From Azorhizobium doebereinerae UFLA1-100 (GTDB lineage: Bacteria; Pseudomonadota; Alphaproteobacteria; Rhizobiales; Xanthobacteraceae), in assembly GCF_000473085.1 (NCBI RefSeq), contig NZ_AXBA01000001.1, positions 434,001-498,000 of the forward strand: DNA of 64,000 nt. The letters are read 5' to 3'. The translations under genes were made by a program, and so were the position numbers. The notes under the pieces were generated by a model. It saw nothing but the letters and a program-made list of their open reading frames with translations, did no database searches and was not told the DNA's origin. This document shows, in pieces, positions 17,716 to 26,790 of the stretch (position 1 is its first letter; each line of letters starts with the position of its first letter).

Positions 17716-18737
17716 GCGCGCCGTCTCCTGTCCCCATGGTCACCCTCTCGCTCCAGCAGGTGGAGGACCTCACCTTCGCCGCGCTGGTGGCGAGCGGGCT
17801 CAGCCTCGACAATGCACATTCCGTCACCGCATCCGTGGTGGCGGCGGAGGCGGAGGGCGTGCACAGCCACGGCCTCGCCCGCCTGCCCACCTATTGCGCC
17901 CACGCCAGCGTGGGCAAGATCGACGGCAAGGCGTTGCCCACGCTCACCCGGCCCCGTCCCGGCCTGGTGCGGGTGGACGCGGCGGACGGCTTCGCCCATC
18001 CGGCCATCGACATCGGCCTGCCGGCCCTATTCGAGGCGGCGCGCACGCAAGGCATCGCGGCGCTGGCGGTGACGAACTCGTACAATTGCGGCGTCGTCGG
18101 CTACCATGTGGAGCGCATCGCCAAGGCCGGCCTGATGGCGCTCGGCTTCGTCAACGCCCCGGCCTCCATCGCCCCGATGGGCGGCACGAAGCCGGTATTC
18201 GGCACCAACCCCATCGCCTTCGCCGTACCCCAGGCGGGCGCGGACCCGCTGGTGCTGGACCAGTCGTCCAGCGTCATTGCCAAGAGCGAGATCGTGGTGC
18301 ACGACCAGCGCGGCGAGGCCATTCCGCTGGGCTGGGCGCTGGACAAGGACGGCGCTCCCACCACCGATCCCAAGGCGGCGCTGGCGGGCGGAACCATGGT
18401 GCCGTCCGGCGGCCACAAGGGCGCCGGCATGGCGCTGATCGTGGAGATGTTCGCCGCCTGGCTCACCGGCGCCAACCTCTCCATCGACGCCTCCTCCTTC
18501 GCCGACAATGCGGGCGGCTCGCCGCGCACCGGCCAGTTCTTCATCGCCATCGATCCGGGTCCGCTGGCAGGGCCGGAGGCGGGCGCGCGGCTCGCCCATC
18601 TGTTCGCCGCCATCACCGGCCAGGAGGGCGCCCGCCTGCCGGGCATGCGCCGGGCGGCGGCGCGGGTGCGCACGGCGCGCGAGGGCGTAAGCATTCCGAA
18701 AGCCCTGGCGGCGAAGCTGGAAGCGCTCGCCGGATGA
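17712..18737 (+). CDS. Malate/L-lactate/ureidoglycolate dehydrogenase family (Ldh2) oxidoreductase
   Basis: A 341-residue NAD(P)-dependent dehydrogenase of the Ldh2/MDH2 family, which includes ureidoglycolate dehydrogenase, delta-1-piperideine-2-carboxylate reductase and L-sulfolactate dehydrogenase. Family motifs seen are EGVHSHGLARLP near residues 45-56, MGGTKPVFGTNPIAFAVP and SGGHKGAGMALI. It is the last gene of the run and overlaps HyuB by four bases. Given the hydantoinase context, oxidation of a 2-hydroxy acid such as ureidoglycolate, or reduction of a cyclic imine, are the reasonable guesses. Confidence 0.88.
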   Translation: MSAPSPVPMVTLSLQQVEDLTFAALVASGLSLDNAHSVTASVVAAEAEGVHSHGLARLPTYCAHASVGKIDGKALPTLTRPRPGLVRVDAADGFAHPAIDIGLPALFEAARTQGIAALAVTNSYNCGVVGYHVERIAKAGLMALGFVNAPASIAPMGGTKPVFGTNPIAFAVPQAGADPLVLDQSSSVIAKSEIVVHDQRGEAIPLGWALDKDGAPTTDPKAALAGGTMVPSGGHKGAGMALIVEMFAAWLTGANLSIDASSFADNAGGSPRTGQFFIAIDPGPLAGPEAGARLAHLFAAITGQEGARLPGMRRAAARVRTAREGVSIPKALAAKLEALAG

Positions 18738-18750
18738 TCCAAGCGAGCAG

Positions 18751-18775
18751 GCCCGCCGGGCGGCGCCCGGAGGGC
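18751..18775. terminator. Hairpin terminator after hydantoinase operon
   Basis: GCCC-g-CCGGGC-ggc-GCCCGG-a-GGGC forms a 10-bp stem with one mismatch, directly after the dehydrogenase stop and before the end of a small opposing frame. It probably ends the ten-gene transcript. Confidence 0.6.
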
Positions 18776-18777
18776 GG

Positions 18778-19065
18778 TCAGAGCCGCTTCGGCCGGGCGC
18801 AGTCCCTCACGGCGGCGACGAGGGCTCTGAGCGCGGCGCGGTCCTCCGCGCTCATGCTGCGGATGCGCGCATACTCCCGGCAGAGCAGATAGACCTCGCA
18901 GGAGCCAAGGCCCGAACGCGTGCCGCCGACATCCGGCGACACGCCTTCACTCTTGCGGCTCTCCGAAACTTCGCCCACGCTCTCCCCCGCGATCTGGTGT
19001 CGTCGGTTGGCCCGGCTGATCCACAAATCGGTTTCGTTACACCGTGAACTGGCACACTTTAGCAC
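18778..19065 (-). CDS. Small uncharacterised protein
   Basis: A 95-residue frame with a GTG start that may begin later; another GTG at 18978 would give 66 residues. The C-terminal half reads like a real protein (a Cys pair in SCEVYLLCREYARIRS followed by an amphipathic helix, AEDRAALRALVAAVRD). The N-terminal part is Arg/Ser-rich and less convincing. It converges on the hydantoinase operon and shares its hairpin. Upstream is an AT-richer stretch that could hold its promoter. No family is recognised. Confidence 0.35.
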   Translation of the reverse strand: MLKCASSRCNETDLWISRANRRHQIAGESVGEVSESRKSEGVSPDVGGTRSGLGSCEVYLLCREYARIRSMSAEDRAALRALVAAVRDCARPKRL

Positions 19066-19366
19066 TCTCCGAGAGAGATTTCAGATCCGAAATGGCAACA
19101 CCGGAGATGAGCCGGGTACCGATTTGGTAGGGCATGGCATCCGGATGCCGCCGGGAAGGGCTATATTGCTCAGAATATTCCTCAACTCTCCCGCATCGGT
19201 GCGTGATCGGTACGTGGGGGCATCGATAACCGGCCGCTCAGCCACCCTTTGCAGGTTCCGCCGCCCTGCGGGCTGATCAGAGGCCGTTGCCGGGCGCCTC
19301 TTGCATCCGCCGGCTGAAGCCGGTTTCATGCCTCCTGCCCGCGCTGCGCGCATCCGGGAGGTCGTC
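19066..19366. promoter_or_regulatory. Gene-free gap with a 14-bp perfect palindrome
   Basis: This 300-bp stretch is lower in GC than its surroundings. It contains the perfect palindrome GGCATCCGGATGCC at 19136-19149 and a TATATT sequence at about 19162 that could serve as a -10 box for the Kelch gene. No clear -35 partner was found. The palindrome could be an operator for the divergent genes on either side. Confidence 0.35.
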
Positions 19367-20491
19367 GTGGATCGCCGTGCCCTTCTCGCCACCGGACTGG
19401 CAGTCGCCGCTCTGGGGCCAGGCGCATTCGCGCAGCAGCCCGGCCCGCCGCCGCTCAAGGAAGCCCCGCCCTCGCCCGCGCCCTATTCGCGGCTTCAGGG
19501 GGGCGGCTTCGTGCATCACCTTGAGCCGGCGCAGGAGGCGCAGCGGGTTTTCGACAGCCCCGCGCCGAAAGGCCCCGAGGGGCGCTGGACCACGCTCGCC
19601 CCCTTGCCGCTGCCGCGCAGCGAAATGGCCTGGGCCACGGCCTGGGCCGGCCGCATGCACATCATCGGCGGCTATGGCGAGGGACGCGTCGACCGCGCCT
19701 ATCATCATGTCTACGATCCTGGCACGGACCTCTGGCTCGATGCCGCCCCTCTGCCGCGCGGCGCCAATCACGTGGCCGTCGCAGCCCATGCCGGCCGGGT
19801 CTATGCCTTCGGCGGCTTCATCGAGCAGAACCGCAATCCCGACACCAACGCCTATGCCTATGACGTCGCCACGGACCGATGGAGCGTGATCGCGCCCCTG
19901 TCACGGCCACGCGGCGCGGCAGCGGCGGTCGTGCTGGCGGGGCGGATCCATCTGATCGGCGGTGCCGGCGCGCCCACCGCCGAACGGGCGAGCGTCGGCT
20001 GGCATGAGGTCTATGATCCGCAGGCGGACCAATGGACGATGCGGAAAGCACTCCCCGGAGCGCGCGACCATGTGGGCTGCGTCGCTTACGACGGCGTCAT
20101 CCACGTCATCGGCGGGCGCTTCAACACCTTCGAATACAACACCGACCTCCACCACGTGTACCTGGCCGAGCGCGATACCTGGGAGGCGCGCGCGCCCATG
20201 CCGACCACCCGCTCCGGCCACGGGCTGGTGGTCTATCGGGAACGCCTGTTCGCCATGGGCGGCGAAGCCGGCATCCTGACCCGTGGCGTGCCGCAGCAGG
20301 CCAAAGTGTTCGGCCAGACCGAGAGCTACGACCCGAAGACCGACACTTGGCAGCAGCATGCCCCGATGCCGACGCCACGGCACGCGGTGGGCGCAGCCGT
20401 GCTCGGCGATCGCATCCATGTGGCGGGCGGCGGCGCCGTCCTGGGCGGCGCATTGCAATCCGCCGTGCACGAGGCTTTCACATTGGCGTGA
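19367..20491 (+). CDS. Exported Kelch-repeat beta-propeller protein
   Basis: A 374-residue protein that probably folds as a six-bladed propeller. Six blade motifs of the Kelch type are spaced through it: MHIIGGY, VYAFGGF, IHLIGGA, IHVIGGR, LFAMGGE and IHVAGGG. The chosen GTG at 19367 has CGGGAG seven bases upstream and yields DRRALLATGLAVAALGPGAFA, a twin-arginine-like signal peptide. An ATG at 19328 would add 13 residues. It is followed by a second exported propeller gene, so both may act in the periplasm. No catalytic residues can be named; binding or scaffolding is possible. Confidence 0.8.
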   Translation: MDRRALLATGLAVAALGPGAFAQQPGPPPLKEAPPSPAPYSRLQGGGFVHHLEPAQEAQRVFDSPAPKGPEGRWTTLAPLPLPRSEMAWATAWAGRMHIIGGYGEGRVDRAYHHVYDPGTDLWLDAAPLPRGANHVAVAAHAGRVYAFGGFIEQNRNPDTNAYAYDVATDRWSVIAPLSRPRGAAAAVVLAGRIHLIGGAGAPTAERASVGWHEVYDPQADQWTMRKALPGARDHVGCVAYDGVIHVIGGRFNTFEYNTDLHHVYLAERDTWEARAPMPTTRSGHGLVVYRERLFAMGGEAGILTRGVPQQAKVFGQTESYDPKTDTWQQHAPMPTPRHAVGAAVLGDRIHVAGGGAVLGGALQSAVHEAFTLA

Positions 20492-20622
20492 TCCCTCGGC
20501 CGACAGCGCCGGAGGCCACGCCGGCGTCGGCGCCAAGCGATAGGTTGACGCGGATCGCGAAAGGGCGGCACCGCGACCATGGCCGCCTGCGCCAATCGCG
20601 GCGCGGCGGATGGAGGAGACGG

Positions 20623-21675
20623 ATGATTGATCGCATGGCCGCCGCCGCTTTGTGCGCGGGCCTCCTTGTCCTGCTCTCGCCCCCTTCCCCAGCGCGGGCG
20701 CAGACATCCCAGCGCTGGCTGCTGGCGATCTCCAAGTCCGACCATACCCTCGCCATGGTCGATCCCGGCAGCCTCCAGGTGGCGGCGCGCTTCCCCGTGG
20801 GGCCGGACCCGCACGAGGTGACGGTGTCGGCCGACGGCAGGACGGCCTATGTGTCCAATACCGGCGCCGGGCTTTTGCACCAGATCGACGTGATCGACCT
20901 GGACGCGAGGAAGGTCCTGCCTTCCATCGACACCGGCCCGTTCCTCGGGCCCCACGGGCTGGCCTATGTGGACGGCAAGCTGTGGTTCACCGCCCAGGGC
21001 GCCAAGGCGGTGGCCCGCTACGACCCCGAAGCCCGTAGGGTCGACTGGACCATCGGGACCGGCCAGGACGTCACCCACATGATCCACGTCTCGCAGGATG
21101 CGCGGCGCATCTACACCACCAACGTGGATTCCGGCACCGTCAGCCTGCTGGAATTCCAGGAGCTTCCGCAGCGCATTCCCCCCTCCGGCGTGGTGCCGGC
21201 CGTGGCCAGGCCGCGCATGGAATGGGTGCAGACGCTGGTGCCCAGCGAAACGGGCGCGGAGGGTTTCGACGTGTCTCCGGACGGCCGCGAGCTGTGGGCC
21301 GCCACGCCGCGCGGCGCCGTCCGCATCATCGACCTCGTCGCCAAGGCGCCCGCCGCGACGATCGAGGCTCATGTCCCCGGCCTGCACCGCCTGAAGTTCA
21401 CGCCGGACGGCCAGCGCGTCCTCGTGGTCTCCATCCGCACGGGGGACCTGCTGGTCTACGACGCCAAGTCCCGCCAGGAAGTGAAGCGCCTCAGGATCGG
21501 CCACGGCGCGGGCATGATGATCGACGCCAAGGGAAACCGGGCCTACATCTCCTGCACCCCCGACAATTACATATCGGTCATCGACCTGGGCAGCCTGGAG
21601 GAAGTGGCGCGCATCGACGCGGGTGCCCGGCCCGACGGGACAGTGATGGCGGAGACGCCTTCGAAAGCCCCTTAG
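20623..21675 (+). CDS. Exported YVTN-type beta-propeller protein
   Basis: A 350-residue protein with a signal peptide (MIDRMAAAALCAGLLVLLS, cleavage near ARA-QTSQ). The mature part consists of repeated beta-propeller blades of the YVTN/cytochrome D1-like type, with motifs such as VSADGRTAYVSNTGAG, VSQDARRIYTTNVDSG, VSPDGRELWAATPRG and FTPDGQRVLVVSIRTG. GGAGGAG lies directly upstream of the ATG. These proteins often bind ligands or surface partners. No heme-binding CXXCH is present, so it is not a cytochrome. It is probably co-transcribed with the Kelch gene 131 bases upstream. Confidence 0.82.
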   Translation: MIDRMAAAALCAGLLVLLSPPSPARAQTSQRWLLAISKSDHTLAMVDPGSLQVAARFPVGPDPHEVTVSADGRTAYVSNTGAGLLHQIDVIDLDARKVLPSIDTGPFLGPHGLAYVDGKLWFTAQGAKAVARYDPEARRVDWTIGTGQDVTHMIHVSQDARRIYTTNVDSGTVSLLEFQELPQRIPPSGVVPAVARPRMEWVQTLVPSETGAEGFDVSPDGRELWAATPRGAVRIIDLVAKAPAATIEAHVPGLHRLKFTPDGQRVLVVSIRTGDLLVYDAKSRQEVKRLRIGHGAGMMIDAKGNRAYISCTPDNYISVIDLGSLEEVARIDAGARPDGTVMAETPSKAP

Positions 21676-21814
21676 CACCGGCAGGTTTTCCTCACCCCGA
21701 GGCCACCGTCGGCGGGGAATGAGGGATGTCGCCGACATTCCACTTGCCATCATGGCGGCAGGCGGGATGATCGCGCCGCAAAAACGCATAGCAATCGTGC
21801 CCAATGGTGAGGCC

Positions 21815-23125
21815 ATGACGGATCTGAAGGACAGCGCCACCGCTCCGGTCGAGGGGAGGACGGCGCCCTCGGCATGGCAGCGCCTGAAGACGCTCACGGT
21901 ATCCCGCCTCGGCCCCGGTCTCGTGACCGGGGCGGCCGACGACGACCCGAGCGGCATCGCCACCTACAGCCAGGTCGGCGCCCAGTTCGGCTATGCGTTC
22001 GCCTGGACGCTGCTGTTCAGCTTCCCGCTCATGGCGGTCATCCAGGCGGTGAGCGCGCGCATCGGCTGCGTGACGGGGCGGGGCATCGCCCGCAACCTGC
22101 GCCGGCACTATTCCCCCTGGCTGCTGCGCGTGGTCATCCTGCTGCTGCTTGTGGCCAACGTGATCAATCTGGGTGCGGACCTGGGAGCGATGGCGGCGGC
22201 GCTGGGCCTGCTCATCGGCGGCCCGGAACTGCTCTATGTGATGCTGTTCGCACTGGTGTGCGTGCTGCTCGAAACCTTCATGAGCTACGCTCGCTATGCG
22301 CGGGTGCTCAAATGGGCCACGCTGTCGCTGTTCGCCTATGTCGCCGTCGTCTTCGCCGCCCATGTGGACTGGCCTCTGGCGCTCGCCAACACCTTTGTCC
22401 CGCGCATCGCCTTCGATGGCGACCATGCCATGGCGCTCGTGGCCGTGCTGGGCACCACCATCAGCCCCTATCTGTTCTTCTGGCAGGCGGGACAGGAGGT
22501 GGAGGAGCTGCGCCGGCGCCAGGTGAAGGCGCTCTGCATCACGCCGCGCAGCGCCGGCCCGGAGCTGTTCCGCATCCGCATGGACACCTTGGTCGGGATG
22601 GGCTTTTCCAATCTCGTCGCCCTGTTCATCCTGCTCGCCACGGCCGCCACGCTGAACGCCAACGGCGTCACCGACATCCAGACCTCCGCGCAGGCCGCGG
22701 AGGCGTTGCGCCCCATCGCCGGCCCCTTCACCTTTGTCCTGTTCGCCACCGGGATCATCGCCACCGGCATGCTCGCGGTGCCCGTTCTGGCCGGCTCGGC
22801 GGCCTACGGGGTCAGCGAACTGTTCGACTGGCCGGAGGGGCTCGGCCGCCGCCCGCGCGAGGCCAAGGCCTTCTATGCCATCATCGCCGCCGCCACGCTC
22901 GGCGGCGCCGCCCTGAACTTCACCTCCCTCGATCCGGTCAAGGCGCTCTACTGGAGCGCGGTGGTCAACGGCGTGCTCGCCGCGCCGCTGATGGCGGTGA
23001 TGATGGTGATCGCCATGAACCCGCGCGTCATGGGCCGGCTCACCCTGCCGCGCCCCATGCTGGTGATCGGGTGGCTGGCCACCGCCGTCATGGCCGCCGC
23101 CTCCATCGGCCTGCTGGTCCTGTAG
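21815..23125 (+). CDS. Nramp-related transporter with non-canonical metal site
   Basis: A 436-residue membrane protein with about 11 hydrophobic segments. The N-terminal sequence GLVTGAADDDPSGIATYSQVGAQFGY is recognisable as Nramp TM1. Canonical Nramp metal transporters carry DPGN in TM1 and MPH in TM6. Here these read DPSG and ISPYLFFW, so the Asn, Met and His that bind manganese or iron are missing. The substrate may therefore be something else, for example magnesium as in Nramp-related Mg transporters, or the coupling may differ. The start is uncertain: the ATG at 21815 is used, but an in-frame start up to 32 codons earlier is possible. Confidence 0.82.
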   Translation: MTDLKDSATAPVEGRTAPSAWQRLKTLTVSRLGPGLVTGAADDDPSGIATYSQVGAQFGYAFAWTLLFSFPLMAVIQAVSARIGCVTGRGIARNLRRHYSPWLLRVVILLLLVANVINLGADLGAMAAALGLLIGGPELLYVMLFALVCVLLETFMSYARYARVLKWATLSLFAYVAVVFAAHVDWPLALANTFVPRIAFDGDHAMALVAVLGTTISPYLFFWQAGQEVEELRRRQVKALCITPRSAGPELFRIRMDTLVGMGFSNLVALFILLATAATLNANGVTDIQTSAQAAEALRPIAGPFTFVLFATGIIATGMLAVPVLAGSAAYGVSELFDWPEGLGRRPREAKAFYAIIAAATLGGAALNFTSLDPVKALYWSAVVNGVLAAPLMAVMMVIAMNPRVMGRLTLPRPMLVIGWLATAVMAAASIGLLVL

Positions 23126-23173
23126 CCGCCCGTCGTGCCGCTGCGCCCGAAACCGACCGCTATGCTACAGGCA

Positions 23174-23394
23174 TGTATGCTTCACGACACCCGCGTCTTA
23201 AATTGGACAGTCAACAACCATTGTCAGCGCCACACGGCAGAAGCAACTCAGATTCTTTCTCATTATGGAGACTTGATCAATTCTATGACGAGGCGCTAGA
23301 CGTTGCTGCGGACGTGCTGGACGCTGATCCGCGCGGGCTGAACTCCCGAGGACATGCCCATGGGCCCCTTCGATTTTTTCCGGACCCTGCATGA
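23174..23394 (+). CDS. Doubtful small frame
   Basis: A 73-residue frame in the AT-richer gap between the Nramp-related gene and the YkgJ-type gene, overlapping the start of the latter by about 40 bases. No ribosome-binding site of note precedes the ATG. The middle part (SLWRLDQFYDEALDVAADVLDADP) looks protein-like, but no family is recognised. The overlap with a convincing gene makes it unlikely. Confidence 0.15.
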
Positions 23395-24085
23395 CGGCTT
23401 CGTCGGCATCCTCGCCGCCGGCGCCGCGCCCGATGTGCTGATCGACCGATTGACAGCGCGGTCATTCGAGCTTTTCGACGCCAATATCGCCATTCAGACC
23501 GAGGGCCTGCCGCAGCCGGCTTGCCACCGCGGCTGTCCATCGTGCTGCAAGCTGCGCGTGACCGCCACCGCGCCGGAGATCTTTCTGCTGGCGCACTATA
23601 TCGGCCTCATCCACGCCACACCGGCGGGGGCCGCCATCAACCTGCCCAAGCGCATCGCGCAGGCCAACCGGGCCACCAAGGGGCTTGGCGAGCGTCAGCG
23701 GATGGCACTGCGCCAGCCATGCCCATTCGTCCTGCGCGGCGTCTGCATCGTCCATCCCGTGCGCCCGCTGGCCTGCCGCGGACATGTCTCCTTCGACCGC
23801 GCGGCTTGTGTGCGTGCCGCCGCGGGGCGCGACATCGAGGTGCCGGTTTCCGAGCCTCACCTGAGCCTGCGCGGCCTGGTCCAGACGGCGCAGCAATCGG
23901 CATTGCGCGCGGCGGGCTTGGCCTGGGGGCTCTATGAGCTCAACAGCGCCCTGGTTCTCGCGCTCGACACCAAGGATCGTCGCGCGGCCTGGGCCCAGGG
24001 AAGCGACAGTCTCGCGCCGGTGATCGGCGACCTGGACATGGCCGCGATGGCCGCGACTTTCGACGAGCTTCTCACCCGCCACTGA
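23360..24085 (+). CDS. YkgJ family cysteine cluster protein
   Basis: A 241-residue protein with the clustered cysteines of the YkgJ (UPF0153) family: CHRGCPSCC near residues 55-63, then CPF, GVC and ACRGHVSF further on. The pattern suggests an iron-sulfur or zinc site, but no member has an agreed enzymatic role. The second of two adjacent ATG codons is chosen because GAGGA lies at proper spacing from it; the first, at 23354, would add two residues. No strong link with its neighbours is apparent. Confidence 0.8.
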   Translation: MGPFDFFRTLHDGFVGILAAGAAPDVLIDRLTARSFELFDANIAIQTEGLPQPACHRGCPSCCKLRVTATAPEIFLLAHYIGLIHATPAGAAINLPKRIAQANRATKGLGERQRMALRQPCPFVLRGVCIVHPVRPLACRGHVSFDRAACVRAAAGRDIEVPVSEPHLSLRGLVQTAQQSALRAAGLAWGLYELNSALVLALDTKDRRAAWAQGSDSLAPVIGDLDMAAMAATFDELLTRH

Positions 24086-24474
24086 CGCCCCGTCGCGAAC
24101 GACCGCACCCTTCGGGCCTCGACCGACGGACGGAAAGGGCGCAGCGCGACGCTGCACCGCACCAGACGGGGCAAATAAAGCCGCCTCACGCTGGCCTGAG
24201 CGGTTGATGCCAGCTGGCATGAGGCAGAGGCCCCATGGACAAAGACGGCATACTAGACGTTGGCAACTGTTCCATTGCTTGATCTACCTCAATTTTCCGT
24301 CCACTTCGATCGCGTCGCCCACTTCGAATCTGCATTTCTCTGCGACGGAGCGCCCTGACCCAAGAAGATGGATGTACATTCGCGCCAATCGGGCTAGGCT
24401 CCGCGCCGGCGGTCGGAGACGAGTGGCCGAGCACGAGAGAATTCATCCGGCGCCACTGACCAACGGAGGCAGGG
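24086..24474. promoter_or_regulatory. Upstream region of adiA with palindrome and direct repeat
   Basis: This 389-bp gap holds no convincing gene. It contains the perfect palindrome ATGCCAGCTGGCAT (24207-24220), an imperfect hairpin CCGCCTCA...TGAGCGG (24181-24203) that may end the preceding transcript, and a direct repeat CCACTTCGA at 24301-24309 and 24319-24327, with starts 18 bp apart. The repeats are plausible activator or repressor sites for adiA. No -35/-10 pair could be assigned with confidence. Confidence 0.4.
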
Positions 24475-26766
24475 ATGTCACGCTCACGGGAAGACCTTGG
24501 AATGCGGGCCCTGCTGGTTCATGGCGATCCGGCTGGCTCCGCCGCCGGGCGCGCCGCCCGGGCGCTCGCAGACCAGCTTCGCGACGAGGACGTGGACGTG
24601 GTGATCGCCGCTTCCTGCGCCGACGCCGCCCTCCTGTTCGCCAGCGATGCCTCGTTCCAGGCCGTTCTGCTGGACTGGGACGTGGACGGCGACCCCGACC
24701 ACAAGGCGGCGCTGGCGGTCATCCGCTCGATCCGCGCACGCAACGTGGCGGTGCCGCTGTTCCTGTGCGCCGACCGCTCACTCGCCTCCACCATTCCACT
24801 CGACGCCATGGGACATGTGGACGATTTCGTCTGGCTGCTGGAGGATACCCCCCGCTTCATCGCCGGCCGCGTGGTCGCCTCGATCCACCGCTACCGGCAG
24901 CAGGTGCTGCCGCCCATGTTCAAGGGGCTGGCGCAGTTCTCGCGCGTGCACGAATATTCCTGGCATACGCCCGGCCACACCGGCGGCACTGCCTTTCTCA
25001 AGCATCCCGCCGGCCGGGCCTTCTTCGAATTCTTCGGCGAGAACATGTTCCGCGCCGACCTGTCGATCTCGGTGGGCGAGCTCGGCTCGCTGCTGGACCA
25101 TTCCGGCCCCATCGGACAGGGCGAGAAATACGCCGCGCGGGTGTTCGGCGCCCATCGCACCTATACCGTGACCAACGGCTCCTCCACCTCCAACCGCGTC
25201 ATCCTCATGGCGAGCGTGACCCGCGACCAGGTGTGCCTGTGCGACCGCAACTGCCATAAGAGCGCCGAGCACGCCATGACGCTCTCTGGCGCCATTCCCA
25301 CCTACATGATGCCCTCGCGCAACGGCCTCGGCATCATCGGCCCCATCCCGCCCTCGAACTTGACGCCGGAGGCGGTGCGCGCCTCCATCGCCGCCAATCC
25401 GCTGGTCAAGGGCGATGTGGATCCGGCGCCGGTGCACGCCATCATCACCAACTCCACCTATGACGGGCTCTGCTACAATGTGACCCGCGTGGAGGAACTG
25501 CTCGGCCAGAGCCTGGACCGGCTGCATTTCGACGAGGCGTGGTACGGCTACGCCCGCTTCAACCCGATCTACAAGGACCGCTTCGCCATGCATGGCGAGC
25601 CGGGCGCGCACGATGCGTCGAAGCCCAGCGTGTTCGCCACCCAGTCCACCCACAAGCTGCTGGCGGCGCTCTCCCAGGCCTCTTTCATCCATGTGCGCGA
25701 CGGGCGGCGGCCCATTGAGCATGCGCGCTTCAACGAGGCGTTCATGATGCACGCCTCCACCTCGCCCAATTATGCCATCATCGCCTCCAACGACGTCAGC
25801 GCCGCCATGATGGACGGCCCCTCCGGCAAGGCGCTGACCACGGAAAGCATCCGCGAGGCGGTGGCCTTCCGCCAGATCATGGCCCGGCTCCATGTCGAGT
25901 TTGCCGAGCGCGGCACCTGGTTCTTCACCACCTGGCAGCCGGACACGGTGAACGACGCCAAGACCGGCACCCGCGTCGCCTTCCACCTCGCCGACGAGAC
26001 TCAGCTCGCCACCGACGCCGCCTGCTGGGTGCTGGCGCCGGGCGCCGCCTGGCACGGCTTCGAGGGGCTGGAAGACGGCTGGTGCATGCTGGACCCGATC
26101 AAGGTCTCGGTACTGACCCCCGGCATGTCGCCCTCGGGCGTGCTGGCCGACACCGGCATCCCGGCGGCCATCGTCACCATGTATCTGGACCGCCAGGGCA
26201 TCGTGGTGGAGAAGACCACGGATTTCACCATCCTGTTCCTGTTCTCGCTGGGCATCACCAAGGGCAAGTGGGGCACGCTGGTGAGCGAGCTTGCCGACTT
26301 CAAACGCGACTATGACGCCAACGTGCCGCTGGAGCCTTGCCTGCCGGACCTCGTGGCGCTCGCGCCCGCGCGCTACGGCGCCATGGGGCTAAAGGACCTG
26401 GCGGACGAGATGTTCGCCGCCATGAAGGAGCTGAAGACCACCGCCGCCATGGCCGCCGGATTCTCGCAACTGCCGCAGCCGGACCTGTCCCCGGTGGAGG
26501 CCTATGAGCGACTGGTGCGCGGCGCGGTGGAGACCCTGACGCTCGACGAGATGGCCGGCCGCACGGTGGCCACCGGCGTCGTACCCTACCCGCCGGGCAT
26601 TCCCCTGCTGATGCCCGGCGAGAATGCCGGGCCGGCGGACGGCGCGGTGCTCGGTTATCTGAAGGCGCTGGAAGCGTTCGACCGCCGCTTCCCCGGCTTC
26701 GGCCACGACACCCACGGCGTCGAGGTGGACGAGGGCGTCTACCGCATCATGTGCATCCGGAACTGA
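24475..26766 (+). CDS. adiA: Biodegradative arginine decarboxylase (PLP-dependent)
   Basis: A 763-residue Orn/Lys/Arg decarboxylase of the large, fold-type I acid-inducible class; E. coli AdiA is about 756 residues. Order: N-terminal flavodoxin-like wing domain (1-135), linker, PLP domain and C-terminal domain. K394 in TQSTHKLLAALSQ is the Schiff-base lysine, and HFDEAWYGYARF carries the conserved aspartate that contacts the PLP ring. GGAGG precedes the ATG. It decarboxylates arginine to agmatine and so uses up a cytoplasmic proton. The specificity for arginine rests mainly on the adjacent AdiC-like antiporter; lysine or ornithine cannot be excluded from this gene alone. Confidence 0.88.
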   Translation: MSRSREDLGMRALLVHGDPAGSAAGRAARALADQLRDEDVDVVIAASCADAALLFASDASFQAVLLDWDVDGDPDHKAALAVIRSIRARNVAVPLFLCADRSLASTIPLDAMGHVDDFVWLLEDTPRFIAGRVVASIHRYRQQVLPPMFKGLAQFSRVHEYSWHTPGHTGGTAFLKHPAGRAFFEFFGENMFRADLSISVGELGSLLDHSGPIGQGEKYAARVFGAHRTYTVTNGSSTSNRVILMASVTRDQVCLCDRNCHKSAEHAMTLSGAIPTYMMPSRNGLGIIGPIPPSNLTPEAVRASIAANPLVKGDVDPAPVHAIITNSTYDGLCYNVTRVEELLGQSLDRLHFDEAWYGYARFNPIYKDRFAMHGEPGAHDASKPSVFATQSTHKLLAALSQASFIHVRDGRRPIEHARFNEAFMMHASTSPNYAIIASNDVSAAMMDGPSGKALTTESIREAVAFRQIMARLHVEFAERGTWFFTTWQPDTVNDAKTGTRVAFHLADETQLATDAACWVLAPGAAWHGFEGLEDGWCMLDPIKVSVLTPGMSPSGVLADTGIPAAIVTMYLDRQGIVVEKTTDFTILFLFSLGITKGKWGTLVSELADFKRDYDANVPLEPCLPDLVALAPARYGAMGLKDLADEMFAAMKELKTTAAMAAGFSQLPQPDLSPVEAYERLVRGAVETLTLDEMAGRTVATGVVPYPPGIPLLMPGENAGPADGAVLGYLKALEAFDRRFPGFGHDTHGVEVDEGVYRIMCIRN

Positions 26767-26790
26767 CCGCAAGCGGAAAGGGAGGTTCAG

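Noticed and set aside
23174-23394. A strong call for the 73-codon frame before the YkgJ-type gene
   Set aside because: It has no ribosome-binding site and overlaps a well-supported gene start. It is listed only at very low confidence.
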